A stretch of DNA of 64,000 nucleotides from Streptomyces sp. SAI-127 (lineage in GTDB: Bacteria > Actinomycetota > Actinomycetes > Streptomycetales > Streptomycetaceae). Below the pieces are notes generated by a model that made no database searches, had not been told where the DNA came from, and saw only the letters and a program-made list of their open reading frames with translations. Positions 17,765-27,162 of the stretch are shown in pieces. How positions within the stretch are numbered: position 1 is the stretch's first letter; each line of letters begins with the position of its first letter. The stretch spans positions 186,001 to 250,000 of the forward strand of contig NZ_JARXYJ010000003.1 in NCBI RefSeq assembly GCF_029894425.1, read 5' to 3'. The position numbers and the translations under genes were made by a program.

Positions 17765-19507
17765 CTATTCGACGAGCTTTCCGTCCGCCGAGACGTCCTC
17801 CATCAGGGCCGCGATCTCGTCGGGGACAGGGCTGATGGGCTCGCGGGTGATGCCGTCGGTCGGAGACCAGACGAGGTTCACCTGCAGCGCGGGATCCATG
17901 TCGGGGTGGTCGCTGCGGTTGTGGCATCCGCGCGTCTCGCGCCGCTCCAGCGCCGCTTCCAGTGTGGCCCTCGCCGCCAGTGCCGAGGACTTGAGGTCGA
18001 AGGCGTGGGCCAGGTCCTGGAAGCCCGCGATGTCCGGATGGACGCCGACGTCCTCCATGCGCTTCTCGATGGCGTCCAGCTCCGCCAGCCCGGTGCGCAG
18101 CCCCTCCTCGTCGCGGACCACGCCCGCGTGCTCGGTCATGGTGTTGCGGATCGCGCGCTGCAGGGCGCGCACGTTCTCAGGTCCGTCCGCGGCGAGCAGG
18201 TCGTCGACCTCCGCACGCGCCTGGGCCACCGCGGCGGCCGAGCGCGGCTGCGCGGTCAGGGACTCCGAGTAGGCGGCGGCCGCCTGTCCGGTGATGCGGC
18301 CGTACACCAGCAGCTCGATGAGGCTGTTGCCGCCGAGCCGGTTGGCGCCGTGCAGTCCGCTGGAGGCCTCACCGATGGCGTACAGGCCCCGCACGTCCGT
18401 GCTGTGGTCCTCGGGGCGGACCCACACACCGCCCATCGAGTAGTGCGCGGTGGGCGCGACCTCGATGGGATCCCGGGTGATGTCCAGCATCTGCAGGTCC
18501 AGCAGTGTCTGGTAGACGCGGGGAAGCCGGTTCATGATGGTCTGCCGGGGCAGGTGGGAGACGTCGAGCCACACCCCGCCGTTGGGTGTGCCGCGGCCTT
18601 CCTTGATCTCGGTGTAGGAGGCGAGAGCGACCCGGTCGCGTGTGGACAGCTCCATGCGTACGGGGTCGTAGCGGTTCATGTACCGCTCGCCGAGCGCGTT
18701 GCGCAGGATGCCGCCCTCGCCGCGGGCTGCCTCGCTCACCAGGGTCCCGGCCGCGTTCTCCGGCTCGATGATGCCGGAGGGGTGGAACTGGACGAGTTCC
18801 GGGTCGCGCAGCCGGGCTCCGGCCTCCGCGGCCAGCCGGAAGGAGTCGCCGGTGTTCTCGTCGCGCCGTGAGGAGGTGCGCCGCCAGATCCGGGTGTGGC
18901 CGCCGGCGGCGAGGATGACGGCGTCAGCGTGCACGAGGTAGCGCCTGCCGTCGGCCAGGCCGAATCCGTAGGCGCCGAAGACGGCGCCGTCGTGGACCAG
19001 GAGACGGGTGATGTAGACGTTGTCGAGCACCGGTATGTCCAGCTGGTTCGCGCGCCGGATGAGCGTGCGCTGGATCTCCAGGCCCGTGTAGTCGCCCGTG
19101 AAGGCGGTGCGGCGGAACTTGTGGGCGCCGAAGAAGCGCTGGGAGATCCGGCCGTCCTCCTCCCGGGCGAAGGCCATGCCGTAGCGCTCCAGGTCGTCGA
19201 TGCCGAGGGCGGCTCCCCGGGTGACGATCTCGGCGGTGCGGGGGTCGCCGAGGAGGTAGCTCTCCTTGAGGGTGTCGGCGGCGTGCTGCTGCCAGGTGTC
19301 CTCGGGGTCCATCGTGCCCAGGGCCGCATTGATCCCGCCGGCGGCGAGAGAGGTGTGGGTGTCCTCCTTGGGGCGCTTGCCGACTGCGAGGACATCGACG
19401 CCGGCCTCGGCCAGCTCGATGGCCGCGCGCAGGCCCGCTCCGCCGGTGCCGATCACCAGCACTGTGGTGGAAAGACGTTGTTCGGTGGCAACCACGATTG
19501 CTCCCAT
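17765..19507 (-). CDS. fumarate reductase/succinate dehydrogenase-like flavoprotein
   Basis: 580 residues. FAD-binding Rossmann start VLVIGTGGAGLRAAIELAEAG, FAD-attachment-region motif HTSLAAGGIN, then QFHPSG, RGEGGILRN, PTAHYSMGGV and GANRLGGNSL. These are the active-site motifs of the fumarate reductase/SdhA/L-aspartate oxidase family. It probably moves electrons between a dicarboxylate-like substrate and a partner. The partner is likely the 7Fe ferredoxin encoded divergently at 19689: no cytochrome b or iron-sulfur subunit gene is nearby. A start at 19507 (ATG) or GTG 19495 (with GGGAG) is possible. P6 lies just upstream. A second, decayed copy is at 33582-35241. L-aspartate oxidase is the main alternative. 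Confidence 0.9.
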   Translation of the reverse strand: MGAIVVATEQRLSTTVLVIGTGGAGLRAAIELAEAGVDVLAVGKRPKEDTHTSLAAGGINAALGTMDPEDTWQQHAADTLKESYLLGDPRTAEIVTRGAALGIDDLERYGMAFAREEDGRISQRFFGAHKFRRTAFTGDYTGLEIQRTLIRRANQLDIPVLDNVYITRLLVHDGAVFGAYGFGLADGRRYLVHADAVILAAGGHTRIWRRTSSRRDENTGDSFRLAAEAGARLRDPELVQFHPSGIIEPENAAGTLVSEAARGEGGILRNALGERYMNRYDPVRMELSTRDRVALASYTEIKEGRGTPNGGVWLDVSHLPRQTIMNRLPRVYQTLLDLQMLDITRDPIEVAPTAHYSMGGVWVRPEDHSTDVRGLYAIGEASSGLHGANRLGGNSLIELLVYGRITGQAAAAYSESLTAQPRSAAAVAQARAEVDDLLAADGPENVRALQRAIRNTMTEHAGVVRDEEGLRTGLAELDAIEKRMEDVGVHPDIAGFQDLAHAFDLKSSALAARATLEAALERRETRGCHNRSDHPDMDPALQVNLVWSPTDGITREPISPVPDEIAALMEDVSADGKLVE

Positions 19508-19530
19508 CGCTCGGGGTGGTCACCTGCTAC

Positions 19531-19557
19531 GACCAGGTGGAGTGACGGTTTGTGACA
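19531..19557 (-). promoter_or_regulatory. ECF41-type promoter motif P6
   Basis: TGTCACA (19557-19551), 16-base spacer, GGTC (19534-19531), for the flavoprotein. Its -35 is 30 bases from the divergent -35 of P7. Confidence 0.88.
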
Positions 19558-19587
19558 CCGCCGCCCTGGCCCGGACCCGCCTATCGG

Positions 19588-19614
19588 TGTCACACCCCGG
19601 CGGCCGGGTCGGTC
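19588..19614 (+). promoter_or_regulatory. ECF41-type promoter motif P7
   Basis: TGTCACA (19588-19594), 16-base spacer, GGTC (19611-19614), for the ferredoxin (ATG 19689). Confidence 0.88.
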
Positions 19615-19688
19615 ATACCGCACACCGGCCGGGCGCACGAAGGCCGTGCGGTCTGCAACCGCCGACCGGCGAAGGGGAGGTGGGGACG

Positions 19689-20072
19689 ATGACCTACGTC
19701 ATTGCTGAGCCGTGCGTCGACGTCAAGGACCGGGCGTGTGTGATCGAGTGCCCAGTCGACTGCATCTACGAGGGCGAGCGGACGCTGTACATCAATCCCT
19801 GGGAGTGCGTCGACTGCCACGCCTGCGAGCTGGTCTGCCCGGTCGAGGCCGTCTTCCACGAGGACGACCTGCCGGCACGGTGGGCGCAGTACCGGTCCGT
19901 GAACGCCGAGTACTTCCGTGACGCTCCGGGGGAGGGCACCGGGCGGGCCGCGCGGGCCGACCATCCGGTGGTTGCGGCCCTGCCCCCGCAGCACCCGGTC
20001 AAGAACGACCTGTCCGGATTCGCCGCCCGCAAGGAGGAGGCCGTCGACGCCGACCTGTGGTTCCCGTGGTGA
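19689..20072 (+). CDS. 7Fe ferredoxin (FdxA type) with C-terminal extension
   Basis: 127 residues. The N-terminal half has the classic 3Fe-4S/4Fe-4S cysteine pattern: EPCVDVKDRACVIECPVDCIY followed by WECVDCHACELVCPVEAVF. Residues after about 100 form an extra tail (GFAARKEEAVDADLWFPW). It is a low-potential electron carrier in the cytoplasm. GGGGAGGTGGGGACG precedes the ATG. The gene is divergent from the flavoprotein and both have perfect ECF41-type promoters, so they are probably switched on together and may work as a pair. Tandem 20-bp repeats follow the stop. Confidence 0.94.
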   Translation: MTYVIAEPCVDVKDRACVIECPVDCIYEGERTLYINPWECVDCHACELVCPVEAVFHEDDLPARWAQYRSVNAEYFRDAPGEGTGRAARADHPVVAALPPQHPVKNDLSGFAARKEEAVDADLWFPW

Positions 20073-20080
20073 ACCGCCCG

Positions 20081-20127
20081 GGCCCGGTGCGGCGGGCCCG
20101 GGCCCGGTGCGGCGGGCCCGGGCCCGG
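20081..20127. repeat. tandem 20-bp GC repeat between convergent genes
   Basis: Two exact copies of GGCCCGGTGCGGCGGGCCCG (20081-20100 and 20101-20120) and a partial third. It can fold into strong hairpins and probably terminates the convergent ferredoxin and ECF41 genes. Confidence 0.8.
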
Positions 20128-20182
20128 GGCGTGCGGCGGACCGGCGGGGTTTGCACCCAGGAACGGCGTGCAGGGGTGCGCG

Positions 20183-21079
20183 TCAGGCCCCCAGGGACAG
20201 GACGTAGGGGTTCAGTTTGACCGGGTTCATCACCCACATGATGCGCTCGATGCCGGCCTCGGACGCGTCCACGCACAACAGGGCCACCGGGGCGTTGTCC
20301 CGTGCGACGAGCACGGCGGGCCGGCCGTTGGCCTCGACGAACCGGGTCTCGGCATCCGGCCAGAACCGCGGGGCGAAGGCAGCTAGGTAACGCGAGACGT
20401 GATCGCGGCCGATGACGGGGATCCTGGACGCGCCACGGATGCCGCCGCCGTCCGAATAGCTGACGACGTCCGAGGTCAGCAGGTCCTCCAGGGTGGAGAG
20501 ATCTCCCGTGCGCGCGGCGGAGAGGAAGCCTTCGAGCAGACGCCGGTGTGCCGCGGGGCTGACGCGCTCTTTGCGCTCGGCGCCCAGGTGCTTGCGCGCC
20601 CGGCTGACCAGCTGCCGAGCGTTCGCGTCGCTGGTCTCCAGGATGTCGGCGACCCGCTGGTAGGGGTAGTCGAACGCCTCCCGCAGCACGTAGGCGGCGC
20701 GTTCGATCGGGTTGAGCTTCTCCATCAACAACAGCACCGCCAGCTCGACCGCCTCGGCGCGTTCCGCCCCCAGGTGCGGGTCCTGGGTGGTGTCGACCGG
20801 CTCGGGGAGCCAAGGCCCGACGTAGGACTCCCGGCGTACCCGCGCGGACTGGGCCAGGTTGATCGCGAGCCGGGTGGTGACCGTGGTCAGGAAGGCGGCT
20901 GGTTCATGGATCTGCGCGCGGTCGGTGTTCTGCCATCGCAGCCAGGTGTCCTGGACGATGTCCTCGGCCTCGACGGCACTGCCGAGGATGCGGTATGCGA
21001 TGCCGAACAACCGGGGTCTGGCCGAGAGGAAGTCGTCGAGACCGCGGTCGAACGTGTCGGGGTGGGCGCCAGCGCGCAT
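20183..21079 (-). CDS. ECF41-type RNA polymerase sigma factor with fused SnoaL-like domain (2)
   Basis: 298 residues, with the same layout as the factor at 15648: region 2 (RLFGIAYRILGSAVEAEDIVQDTWLRW), WLPEPVDT linker, region 4 (LNPIERAAYVLREAFDYPYQRVADIL) and a SnoaL-like regulatory domain ending MNPVKLNPYVLSL, a variant of NPDKL. Unlike the first factor it has no TGTCACA-N16-GGTC in front of it (the nearest similar sequence, GGTCACA near 21180, is on the other strand and lacks a proper -10), so it is probably not self-activated. It may read the same or a variant promoter. Confidence 0.92.
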   Translation of the reverse strand: MRAGAHPDTFDRGLDDFLSARPRLFGIAYRILGSAVEAEDIVQDTWLRWQNTDRAQIHEPAAFLTTVTTRLAINLAQSARVRRESYVGPWLPEPVDTTQDPHLGAERAEAVELAVLLLMEKLNPIERAAYVLREAFDYPYQRVADILETSDANARQLVSRARKHLGAERKERVSPAAHRRLLEGFLSAARTGDLSTLEDLLTSDVVSYSDGGGIRGASRIPVIGRDHVSRYLAAFAPRFWPDAETRFVEANGRPAVLVARDNAPVALLCVDASEAGIERIMWVMNPVKLNPYVLSLGA

Positions 21080-21298
21080 GGGTCGTCCCTTCTGGCTTTG
21101 CGCCCTACATGCTACGCGCGAGGGGGAAGGGTACGCGCTGCGGGCCGCATCTGCTCACGCTATCTCTTTCGCGATCCTCGGTCACACGGTGGCAATCGTC
21201 GCGCCCGATCCGCCAGATTTGCCCCCAGGACCGCTGCCCGCCCCATGCTTCCGGAAGACCGCGGTCGACGGGTGAAAGGACTGTGTGAGGAGGCTGGT

Positions 21299-21325
21299 TG
21301 TCACACATGCGCCGGGTTCCCGGTC
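21299..21325 (+). promoter_or_regulatory. ECF41-type promoter motif P8
   Basis: TGTCACA (21299-21305), 16-base spacer, GGTC (21322-21325), upstream of the cupin and DUF5134-like genes. It rules out the longer cupin start at 21285, which lies before the promoter. Confidence 0.87.
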
Positions 21326-21368
21326 ACCAGTGACGAACGATGTTCACGCCTACGGAAGGTGCAACACA

Positions 21369-21836
21369 GTGTCGGACAACATGACAGCACACGACCCCTC
21401 CGGCCACGGCCACCTCGGGCACGGCGACCAGGAGGGGACCGCCGGCTGGATGACGGCGGCGAAGGTGCTCCAGGACGCCGCACCGATCACCGTCCCGGAG
21501 GGGGCGTCGGCGATGACCATTCTGGTCGAGTGGGAGCCGGGCGACCCGGGCACGCCCCCGCACCGGCACTCCGGCCCCGCCTTCGGCTATGTCGTCGAGG
21601 GCGCGGTCCGTTTCGAGCTCGAGGGCGAGCCCGAGCGCGTGGTGGAGGCGGGCGGCACCTTCTGGGAGCCCGGCGGAGACGCCATCCACTACCAGGACGG
21701 CAACGCGCTTTCCGACGCGCGGACCCGGTTCGTGGTGACCATGATGTGTGCTCCGGGCAAGCCCATGCTGGAACTGGTCGACGAGAAGGAACTGGCGGAG
21801 CGCGCCCACCTGCGGGCACCGCGCCCCACCGCCTGA
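21369..21836 (+). CDS. cupin-domain protein
   Basis: 155 residues from a GTG start with GGAAGG eight bases upstream. Conserved cupin metal motifs PPHRHSGPAFGYVVEGAVRFELEG and a second motif WEPGGDAIHYQDGN. The His-rich start (HGHLGHGD) may also bind metal. It could detoxify or sense a small ligand; no substrate can be inferred. The next gene, a membrane protein, starts 17 bases after its stop, so the two form a unit behind P8. Confidence 0.88.
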   Translation: MSDNMTAHDPSGHGHLGHGDQEGTAGWMTAAKVLQDAAPITVPEGASAMTILVEWEPGDPGTPPHRHSGPAFGYVVEGAVRFELEGEPERVVEAGGTFWEPGGDAIHYQDGNALSDARTRFVVTMMCAPGKPMLELVDEKELAERAHLRAPRPTA

Positions 21837-21853
21837 CCGGGCACGGACCCGGC

Positions 21854-22474
21854 ATGGGCACGCCCGTCGTCCTGGTGCACTGCCTGCTGACGCTGCTGTT
21901 TGTGGCGGGGCTCCTGCATGGGCTGGCGCGGGGCGTCGGGTCCCCCAGGACCGGGTTCGGTGTCCGGGTGGACCGGCTGTTGGCCGCCGCTATGGCCGTG
22001 TCTATGGCGGCGATGCCCTGGATCGACGTCCGCGCGGGGCCCGCTGCCGTCGCCGGCGGTGTTTTCACCGCCGGCGCGGTGTGGTTTCTCCTGCCGGTCG
22101 GTGGTCGGGAGGCAGGGAGGAGGGCGGCGATGACCCACCGGCTGGCGCACGCGGCCGGTATGGCCGCGATGGCCTGGATGCTGCGCGTGCCGCACACCGG
22201 GACCGGACCGGCGCACGCACACCTCGGGTCGGCTGCGCACTCCACCGGGCCCGGCGTTCTGGGCGCTGGTGTCCCCCTCGGCGGCTCCGTGGTCACGCTG
22301 TCGCTGGCGTCCTGTCTGCTGGCGTATGCGCTGTGGTCGCTGACCCGCCCCATGCCCTCGCTGCGCTCGGCCGTGAGCGCGGCGCGCCGTGCCGCGGCGG
22401 CGACACCGTCACGGCACGTGAGTGAAGGGGCGATGGCGCTCGGGACGGCCGTGATGCTGGTCCTGCCCCACTGA
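21854..22474 (+). CDS. DUF5134-like multi-pass membrane protein
   Basis: 206 residues. Hydrophobic segments are VLVHCLLTLLFVAGLLHGL, AAAMAVSMAAMPWI, AVAGGVFTAGAVWFLLPVGG, a His/Met-rich loop (MAWMLRVPHTGTGPAHAHLG) and VVTLSLASCLLAYALWSL. The pattern of several helices with a Met/His-rich middle matches actinobacterial DUF5134 proteins, sometimes linked with copper. It is probably co-transcribed with the cupin upstream. The start was chosen at MGTPVVLVHCLL because the hydrophobic pattern starts there. Confidence 0.75.
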   Translation: MGTPVVLVHCLLTLLFVAGLLHGLARGVGSPRTGFGVRVDRLLAAAMAVSMAAMPWIDVRAGPAAVAGGVFTAGAVWFLLPVGGREAGRRAAMTHRLAHAAGMAAMAWMLRVPHTGTGPAHAHLGSAAHSTGPGVLGAGVPLGGSVVTLSLASCLLAYALWSLTRPMPSLRSAVSAARRAAAATPSRHVSEGAMALGTAVMLVLPH

Positions 22475-22645
22475 GCGCGGGAAGGAAAAACGGGCGCGCG
22501 CCCGGCACGGCGAAGGCGCGGTGGCCCGCGGTTATGCGCTGAGTGACCGCGGACCACCGCGCCGGACGGTCGGAGCGACGGACGTCGCCCTACCGAGGGG
22601 CGGGCGCCGTTCACGGTAGGCCCGCGCCGAGGGGGCGAGCGCCGT

Positions 22646-24040
22646 TCAGGACGGGCCCTGGTACACCGCCTTGCTCCGCATCAGGAAGTCGGAGAGATAG
22701 CTGTCGTGGGGGACGCCCGGCGACATCCAGTGGGTCGGCTGATCGCCGAAGTACACGTTGGCGATGCTGGGTTCCGCGACCATGGCCTCCCACAGGTCCC
22801 GGTCTCGGGTCAGTGCCGACAGCACCAGCGTGTTGCGCAGCGGCGCCATGCCGTCCGCGCGGGTCCAGGGGGCGATCCACACGCAGGGGAAGGGCAGTTC
22901 GGTGCGCAGTTGAGGGGCGCGGGCGCTCGCGGTCTGGTGCACGGCGGGGCGTAGCACGGCGCTGCCGTCTCCGAGGTCGTCGGCGATCCCGTCGCCGCCG
23001 AGCCAGGCGTGCGTCCCGGCCGCCACCATTTTCAGATACGCGCTGAGGGCTTGCGCCGGCTCCTTCGGACACACCGGTAGACGGGCCCGCTCGTCTTGCG
23101 GGGGAAGGCTGGGCAGGACGTCCAGACGTGCCGCGAGGGCTTCGGCGAGCGGGGCCGGGTCGCCCTCGACGAGGATGGCGGTGGCGTTGACGCACGCGGT
23201 GCCGCTCTCGCCGGCGACGGACGCGACGAGGGCGTCCAGATGGTCACGCCAGTCGGTGTCCGCGGTGATGAGGATCTTCGACCGTCCCGGCCCCTGCGGC
23301 AGGATCCTCGCGTCGTGCGCGTACTTGGTCACCACGTCGTCGCCGCCGTAGACCACGGCCCGGTCCGCGCCGTGGACGAGCGTGTCGGCGGTCGCGTGGT
23401 CGGTGGGCAGCAGCATGAGCTGGTCGTCCCGGATTCCCGCCTGACGCAGTGCCGCGACGAGCCGGTAGGGGGTAAAGGGCTCGCGCCGGGACGGGCGCAC
23501 GGCGACGCGGTAACCCAGCGCCAGTGCCTCCAGCCAGACACGGTGTACGCCGGGATGGTTGCCGGACGCGTTGACGGCGAACACGTCGCCCTGACGCGCC
23601 CACACCGTGTGCGTCTCATGCAGGACGGCGTCGCTGAGGTCGCGGGCGGCGCCGCGCGGCCTTCCACGGTCGGCGGACGAGGCGGCATGCCGAACGAAGT
23701 GCGCCGTGCCCCGGGTCGCGGCGCGCACCACGGCGAGCGGCGTGCCCGAGGTCCGGCTGACGTGACGTTCGTATTCCCGGACGCTCAAGCCCCCCACGGT
23801 GCCCGCGGCGAAGGCCTCCCCGGCGGTGGTGAACACGGTCTCCAGGTCGGCCACGGCGATCGGCGGCGCTTGGCGTAGGGCGCCGATCGCCCGAGCCACG
23901 TACAGCGGGGGAACCAGACTCAGCCGCGCGATCGGTGCCCCGGCCACGTCGGTCACCGTGCTCTGCACACGTGTGCGGTAAGTGCCCCGCGGGCCCAGGG
24001 CGTCGAGGTGCAGCGGCTCGGTGGTCGGTACGGGGGCCAT
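22646..24040 (-). CDS. aldehyde dehydrogenase-fold acyl reductase (EhpG/LuxC-like)
   Basis: 464 residues. ALDH-superfamily features: NASGNHPGVHRVWLEALALGYRVAVRPSRREPF for cofactor binding and ESGTACVNATAILVEGD with the likely catalytic cysteine. It probably reduces an activated acyl group (acyl-AMP or acyl-CoA) to an aldehyde with NAD(P)H. Its ATG overlaps the TGA of the adenylation gene by one base (TGATG), so translation is coupled and the two proteins probably act in sequence as a carboxylate reductase. The family includes the phenazine enzyme EhpG and, more distantly, LuxC of bioluminescence; no luciferase or phenazine core genes are in the window. Confidence 0.82.
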   Translation of the reverse strand: MAPVPTTEPLHLDALGPRGTYRTRVQSTVTDVAGAPIARLSLVPPLYVARAIGALRQAPPIAVADLETVFTTAGEAFAAGTVGGLSVREYERHVSRTSGTPLAVVRAATRGTAHFVRHAASSADRGRPRGAARDLSDAVLHETHTVWARQGDVFAVNASGNHPGVHRVWLEALALGYRVAVRPSRREPFTPYRLVAALRQAGIRDDQLMLLPTDHATADTLVHGADRAVVYGGDDVVTKYAHDARILPQGPGRSKILITADTDWRDHLDALVASVAGESGTACVNATAILVEGDPAPLAEALAARLDVLPSLPPQDERARLPVCPKEPAQALSAYLKMVAAGTHAWLGGDGIADDLGDGSAVLRPAVHQTASARAPQLRTELPFPCVWIAPWTRADGMAPLRNTLVLSALTRDRDLWEAMVAEPSIANVYFGDQPTHWMSPGVPHDSYLSDFLMRSKAVYQGPS

Positions 24041-25140
24041 CAGTAGACCCCCTCGATGACCGTCTCACCCTCGACCGCAGGAACCGGCGCGACGTCGGCG
24101 ACGGCGTCCCCGGCGTGGCCGTCAGCCGCGCGGACCCGCAACGCGGTGTCCCGTTCTCTGTTGTTGGGGATCAGCATGGACTTGCTGACGTGGCTCACCA
24201 CCACCTGCCCCCGCTCGCCCTCCGCCACCTGTTGCCCGGTGTCGGGATCCACGATGCTCAGGAAGACGTACGGCGAGACGGGGTCGAACACACACGGCTC
24301 CGACGCCGTGAGACCGACCCGCTCCAAAAGCGCGGTGAGCATCATGGTGTTGCCGTACATGCCAATCAGTGGCACGTCGGGAAACACCTCGGTCCGCAAC
24401 AGGTCCCGGGTGTCGGGATCCATGTGGGTGCCGCCCCAGATGATTGCCTGGGCTTTGCCGTTGATGACCTCCACGAGGTCGCTGTCCCGGGCGAAGCGCT
24501 CCAGCATCGGGGTGGTGGCGGCTATGACACCGATGTCCTGGCCGAGCAGGATGCGCCGGCACTGGTCCACGAGATGGTCGGTGTAGGCGTCGACCTCGTC
24601 GCGACGGCCCGCGGCGACGAGCTTCTTGACCCAGCGGGGATCCATGTCGACCCCCAGCCCGGGGCTGCCGAGACCTGCCGCGGCACGTTGCAGCACATCG
24701 CCGACGAGGTGCGGGCCGGTCGGCGCCACGGTCAGCCACAGCGCGCCGACCGGCAGTGCGTGGTCCCGGAGCCGGCGGGTCACCTGCTCGCTGCCGTGCC
24801 GCGCCCAGTCGTCCATCTGCACGACCCGCTTGGGTGCCCCGGTCGTGCCGCCGCTCTCGAACACGTGCAGCGGTCGGGCCTGCGGACCGTAGCCGCGGGG
24901 GACGAGATCGGACACCTGCACATCGCGCAGCTCGTCCGTCAGATCGGGAAAGAGCGCCAGATCCGCCACGCCCTTGACGTCGTGGCGGGGGTCGAAACCG
25001 AGCCGGTCGACCCGTTCCAGCCAGTACTGGGACCCCGTCTCGGGAGTGAAGTGCCACTGCATGGCCGCCCTGACGTAGTCGTCGGGGTCCACCCCGTCGA
25101 AGGGTCCGGCGTCCAGAACGGTGAATGAGCCAATCGGCAT
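24040..25140 (-). CDS. acyl-adenylate-forming enzyme (EhpF/LuxE-like)
   Basis: 366 residues, shorter than normal AMP-ligases. It shows the AMP-binding P-loop ESGGTTGAPKRVV, a middle motif IWGGTHMDPDTRD, MYGNTMMLTALLE, and a C-terminal part with YVFLSIVDPDTGQQVAEGERGQVVV. It activates a carboxylate with ATP. AGAAAGG precedes the ATG at 25140 (MPIGSFTVLD). The same arrangement, a short ligase followed by an ALDH-fold reductase, is found in griseoluteate-type phenazine tailoring (EhpF-EhpG), and LuxE-LuxC is the alternative comparison. P9 lies upstream. Confidence 0.82.
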   Translation of the reverse strand: MPIGSFTVLDAGPFDGVDPDDYVRAAMQWHFTPETGSQYWLERVDRLGFDPRHDVKGVADLALFPDLTDELRDVQVSDLVPRGYGPQARPLHVFESGGTTGAPKRVVQMDDWARHGSEQVTRRLRDHALPVGALWLTVAPTGPHLVGDVLQRAAAGLGSPGLGVDMDPRWVKKLVAAGRRDEVDAYTDHLVDQCRRILLGQDIGVIAATTPMLERFARDSDLVEVINGKAQAIIWGGTHMDPDTRDLLRTEVFPDVPLIGMYGNTMMLTALLERVGLTASEPCVFDPVSPYVFLSIVDPDTGQQVAEGERGQVVVSHVSKSMLIPNNRERDTALRVRAADGHAGDAVADVAPVPAVEGETVIEGVY

Positions 25141-25230
25141 GGAATGCCTTTCTCGAAGTCGTTGAGGGCGGACGCGTGAGAGCGGCGCGTCCCGGGCGGT
25201 CCCGCGGGCCCGACCCGCTCCCGCAGAGGA

Positions 25231-25257
25231 GACCGAGGGGTGCAGGCGTATGTGACA
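25231..25257 (-). promoter_or_regulatory. ECF41-type promoter motif P9
   Basis: TGTCACA (25257-25251), 16-base spacer, GGTC (25234-25231), for the adenylation/reductase pair. It is divergent from P10. Confidence 0.87.
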
Positions 25258-25297
25258 GCCCCGCGGAAAGGCGGCAGCGCCCCTGGCACGCAGCACA

Positions 25298-25324
25298 CGT
25301 CACAACGGCCCGTGTCTCCCGGTC
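25298..25324 (+). promoter_or_regulatory. ECF41-type promoter motif P10 (variant)
   Basis: CGTCACA (25298-25304, first base differs), 16-base spacer, GGTC (25321-25324), for the GNAT gene and possibly ilvC and the VOC gene. Confidence 0.75.
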
Positions 25325-25377
25325 TGATATCTGGGCCAAAGCCGACCGGCGGTGCGCCGAAGGCGAGGGAGAGGGAC

Positions 25378-26001
25378 ATGCGACAGGGACTGCGGATCGT
25401 GCGCGTCGACCAGGACGACGAGCCCCGTGTGGCCGCTCTGCACCGCCGGTGCTCCGCCGCCGCCCGGTGGCATCGCTACCACCGGGCCATGGGCGACCCC
25501 GACACCTACCTGGGGCCGCTGCTGTCCCGACCCCACTCGGTGCACCTGGCGGTGCAGGACTCGCGGGAGCGGCTCGTCGCGATAGGGCATCTGCTGTCGG
25601 ACGGCGGTGACGCCGAGGCAACGCTGCTGGTGGAGGACACCTGGCAGAACAAAGGGCTGGGCACCCGGCTCCTGGAAGAACTCGGCTGGTTCGCCGTCGT
25701 GTTGGGCGTACCTGATGTCTACGGGGTCATCCACCCCGACGACGCCCGCATGGCGGCCGTGCTGCAACGCACCGGCGTTCCGCTGCGCATGGTCCTGGAG
25801 ACGGGCAGTGCGACGACGGTCCGGGCCCGGACGCAGGACATTGGCCTCGCCCTCGCCTGCTCGCCAACGCGACGTGGGTGGTGGCAACGCGGTGCTGGAA
25901 AGCACCTTGTGTGGGGGTCGTCGGCACGTCCGTGGGCCCCTTGGGCTGGAGTTCAGCGGGTTCTCCGGCGCTCCTTCGAGGAAGCGTCGCCTACTTGCTG
26001 A
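25378..26001 (+). CDS. GNAT-family N-acetyltransferase (1)
   Basis: 207 residues. The acetyl-CoA loop is LLVEDTWQNKGLGTRLLEELG, of the Q-x-x-G-x-G type, followed by GVIHPDDARMAAVLQRTGV. An in-frame tail after about residue 155 (RRGWWQRGAGKHLVWGSSARP) looks less conserved. GAGGGAGAGGGAC precedes the ATG. Similar domains occur as protein-lysine acetyltransferases next to acyl-CoA enzymes. It sits divergent from the adenylation/reductase pair and is probably the first gene of a unit with ilvC. Confidence 0.82.
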   Translation: MRQGLRIVRVDQDDEPRVAALHRRCSAAARWHRYHRAMGDPDTYLGPLLSRPHSVHLAVQDSRERLVAIGHLLSDGGDAEATLLVEDTWQNKGLGTRLLEELGWFAVVLGVPDVYGVIHPDDARMAAVLQRTGVPLRMVLETGSATTVRARTQDIGLALACSPTRRGWWQRGAGKHLVWGSSARPWAPWAGVQRVLRRSFEEASPTC

Positions 26002-26027
26002 ACCCGCACAGTGCAATACGTGTGACA
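26001..26027 (-). promoter_or_regulatory. ECF41-like motif, antisense orientation
   Basis: TGTCACA (26027-26021), 16-base spacer, GGTT (26004-26001). It points into the 3' end of the GNAT gene from the gap before ilvC, so if active it makes an antisense RNA. Confidence 0.4.
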
Positions 26028-26043
26028 ACATTGAACGAGATAG

Positions 26044-27123
<1,080 letters not shown>

Positions 27124-27162
27124 TTGCGTGGGCCGGCACGGAAGGGAACCGGTGACGGTCTC

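Noticed and set aside
21179..21186. GGTCACA between the second ECF41 gene and the cupin
   Set aside because: First base differs and no GGTC lies 16 bases on; the perfect element P8 is 120 bases further.
20399..21853. Long plus-strand frame ahead of the DUF5134-like gene
   Set aside because: It is the shadow of the ECF41 gene and of the cupin; only its last 206 codons look like a protein.
22646..25140. Bioluminescence (lux) operon
   Set aside because: The adenylation/ALDH pair is only loosely LuxE/LuxC-like; luxA, luxB and luxD are absent.
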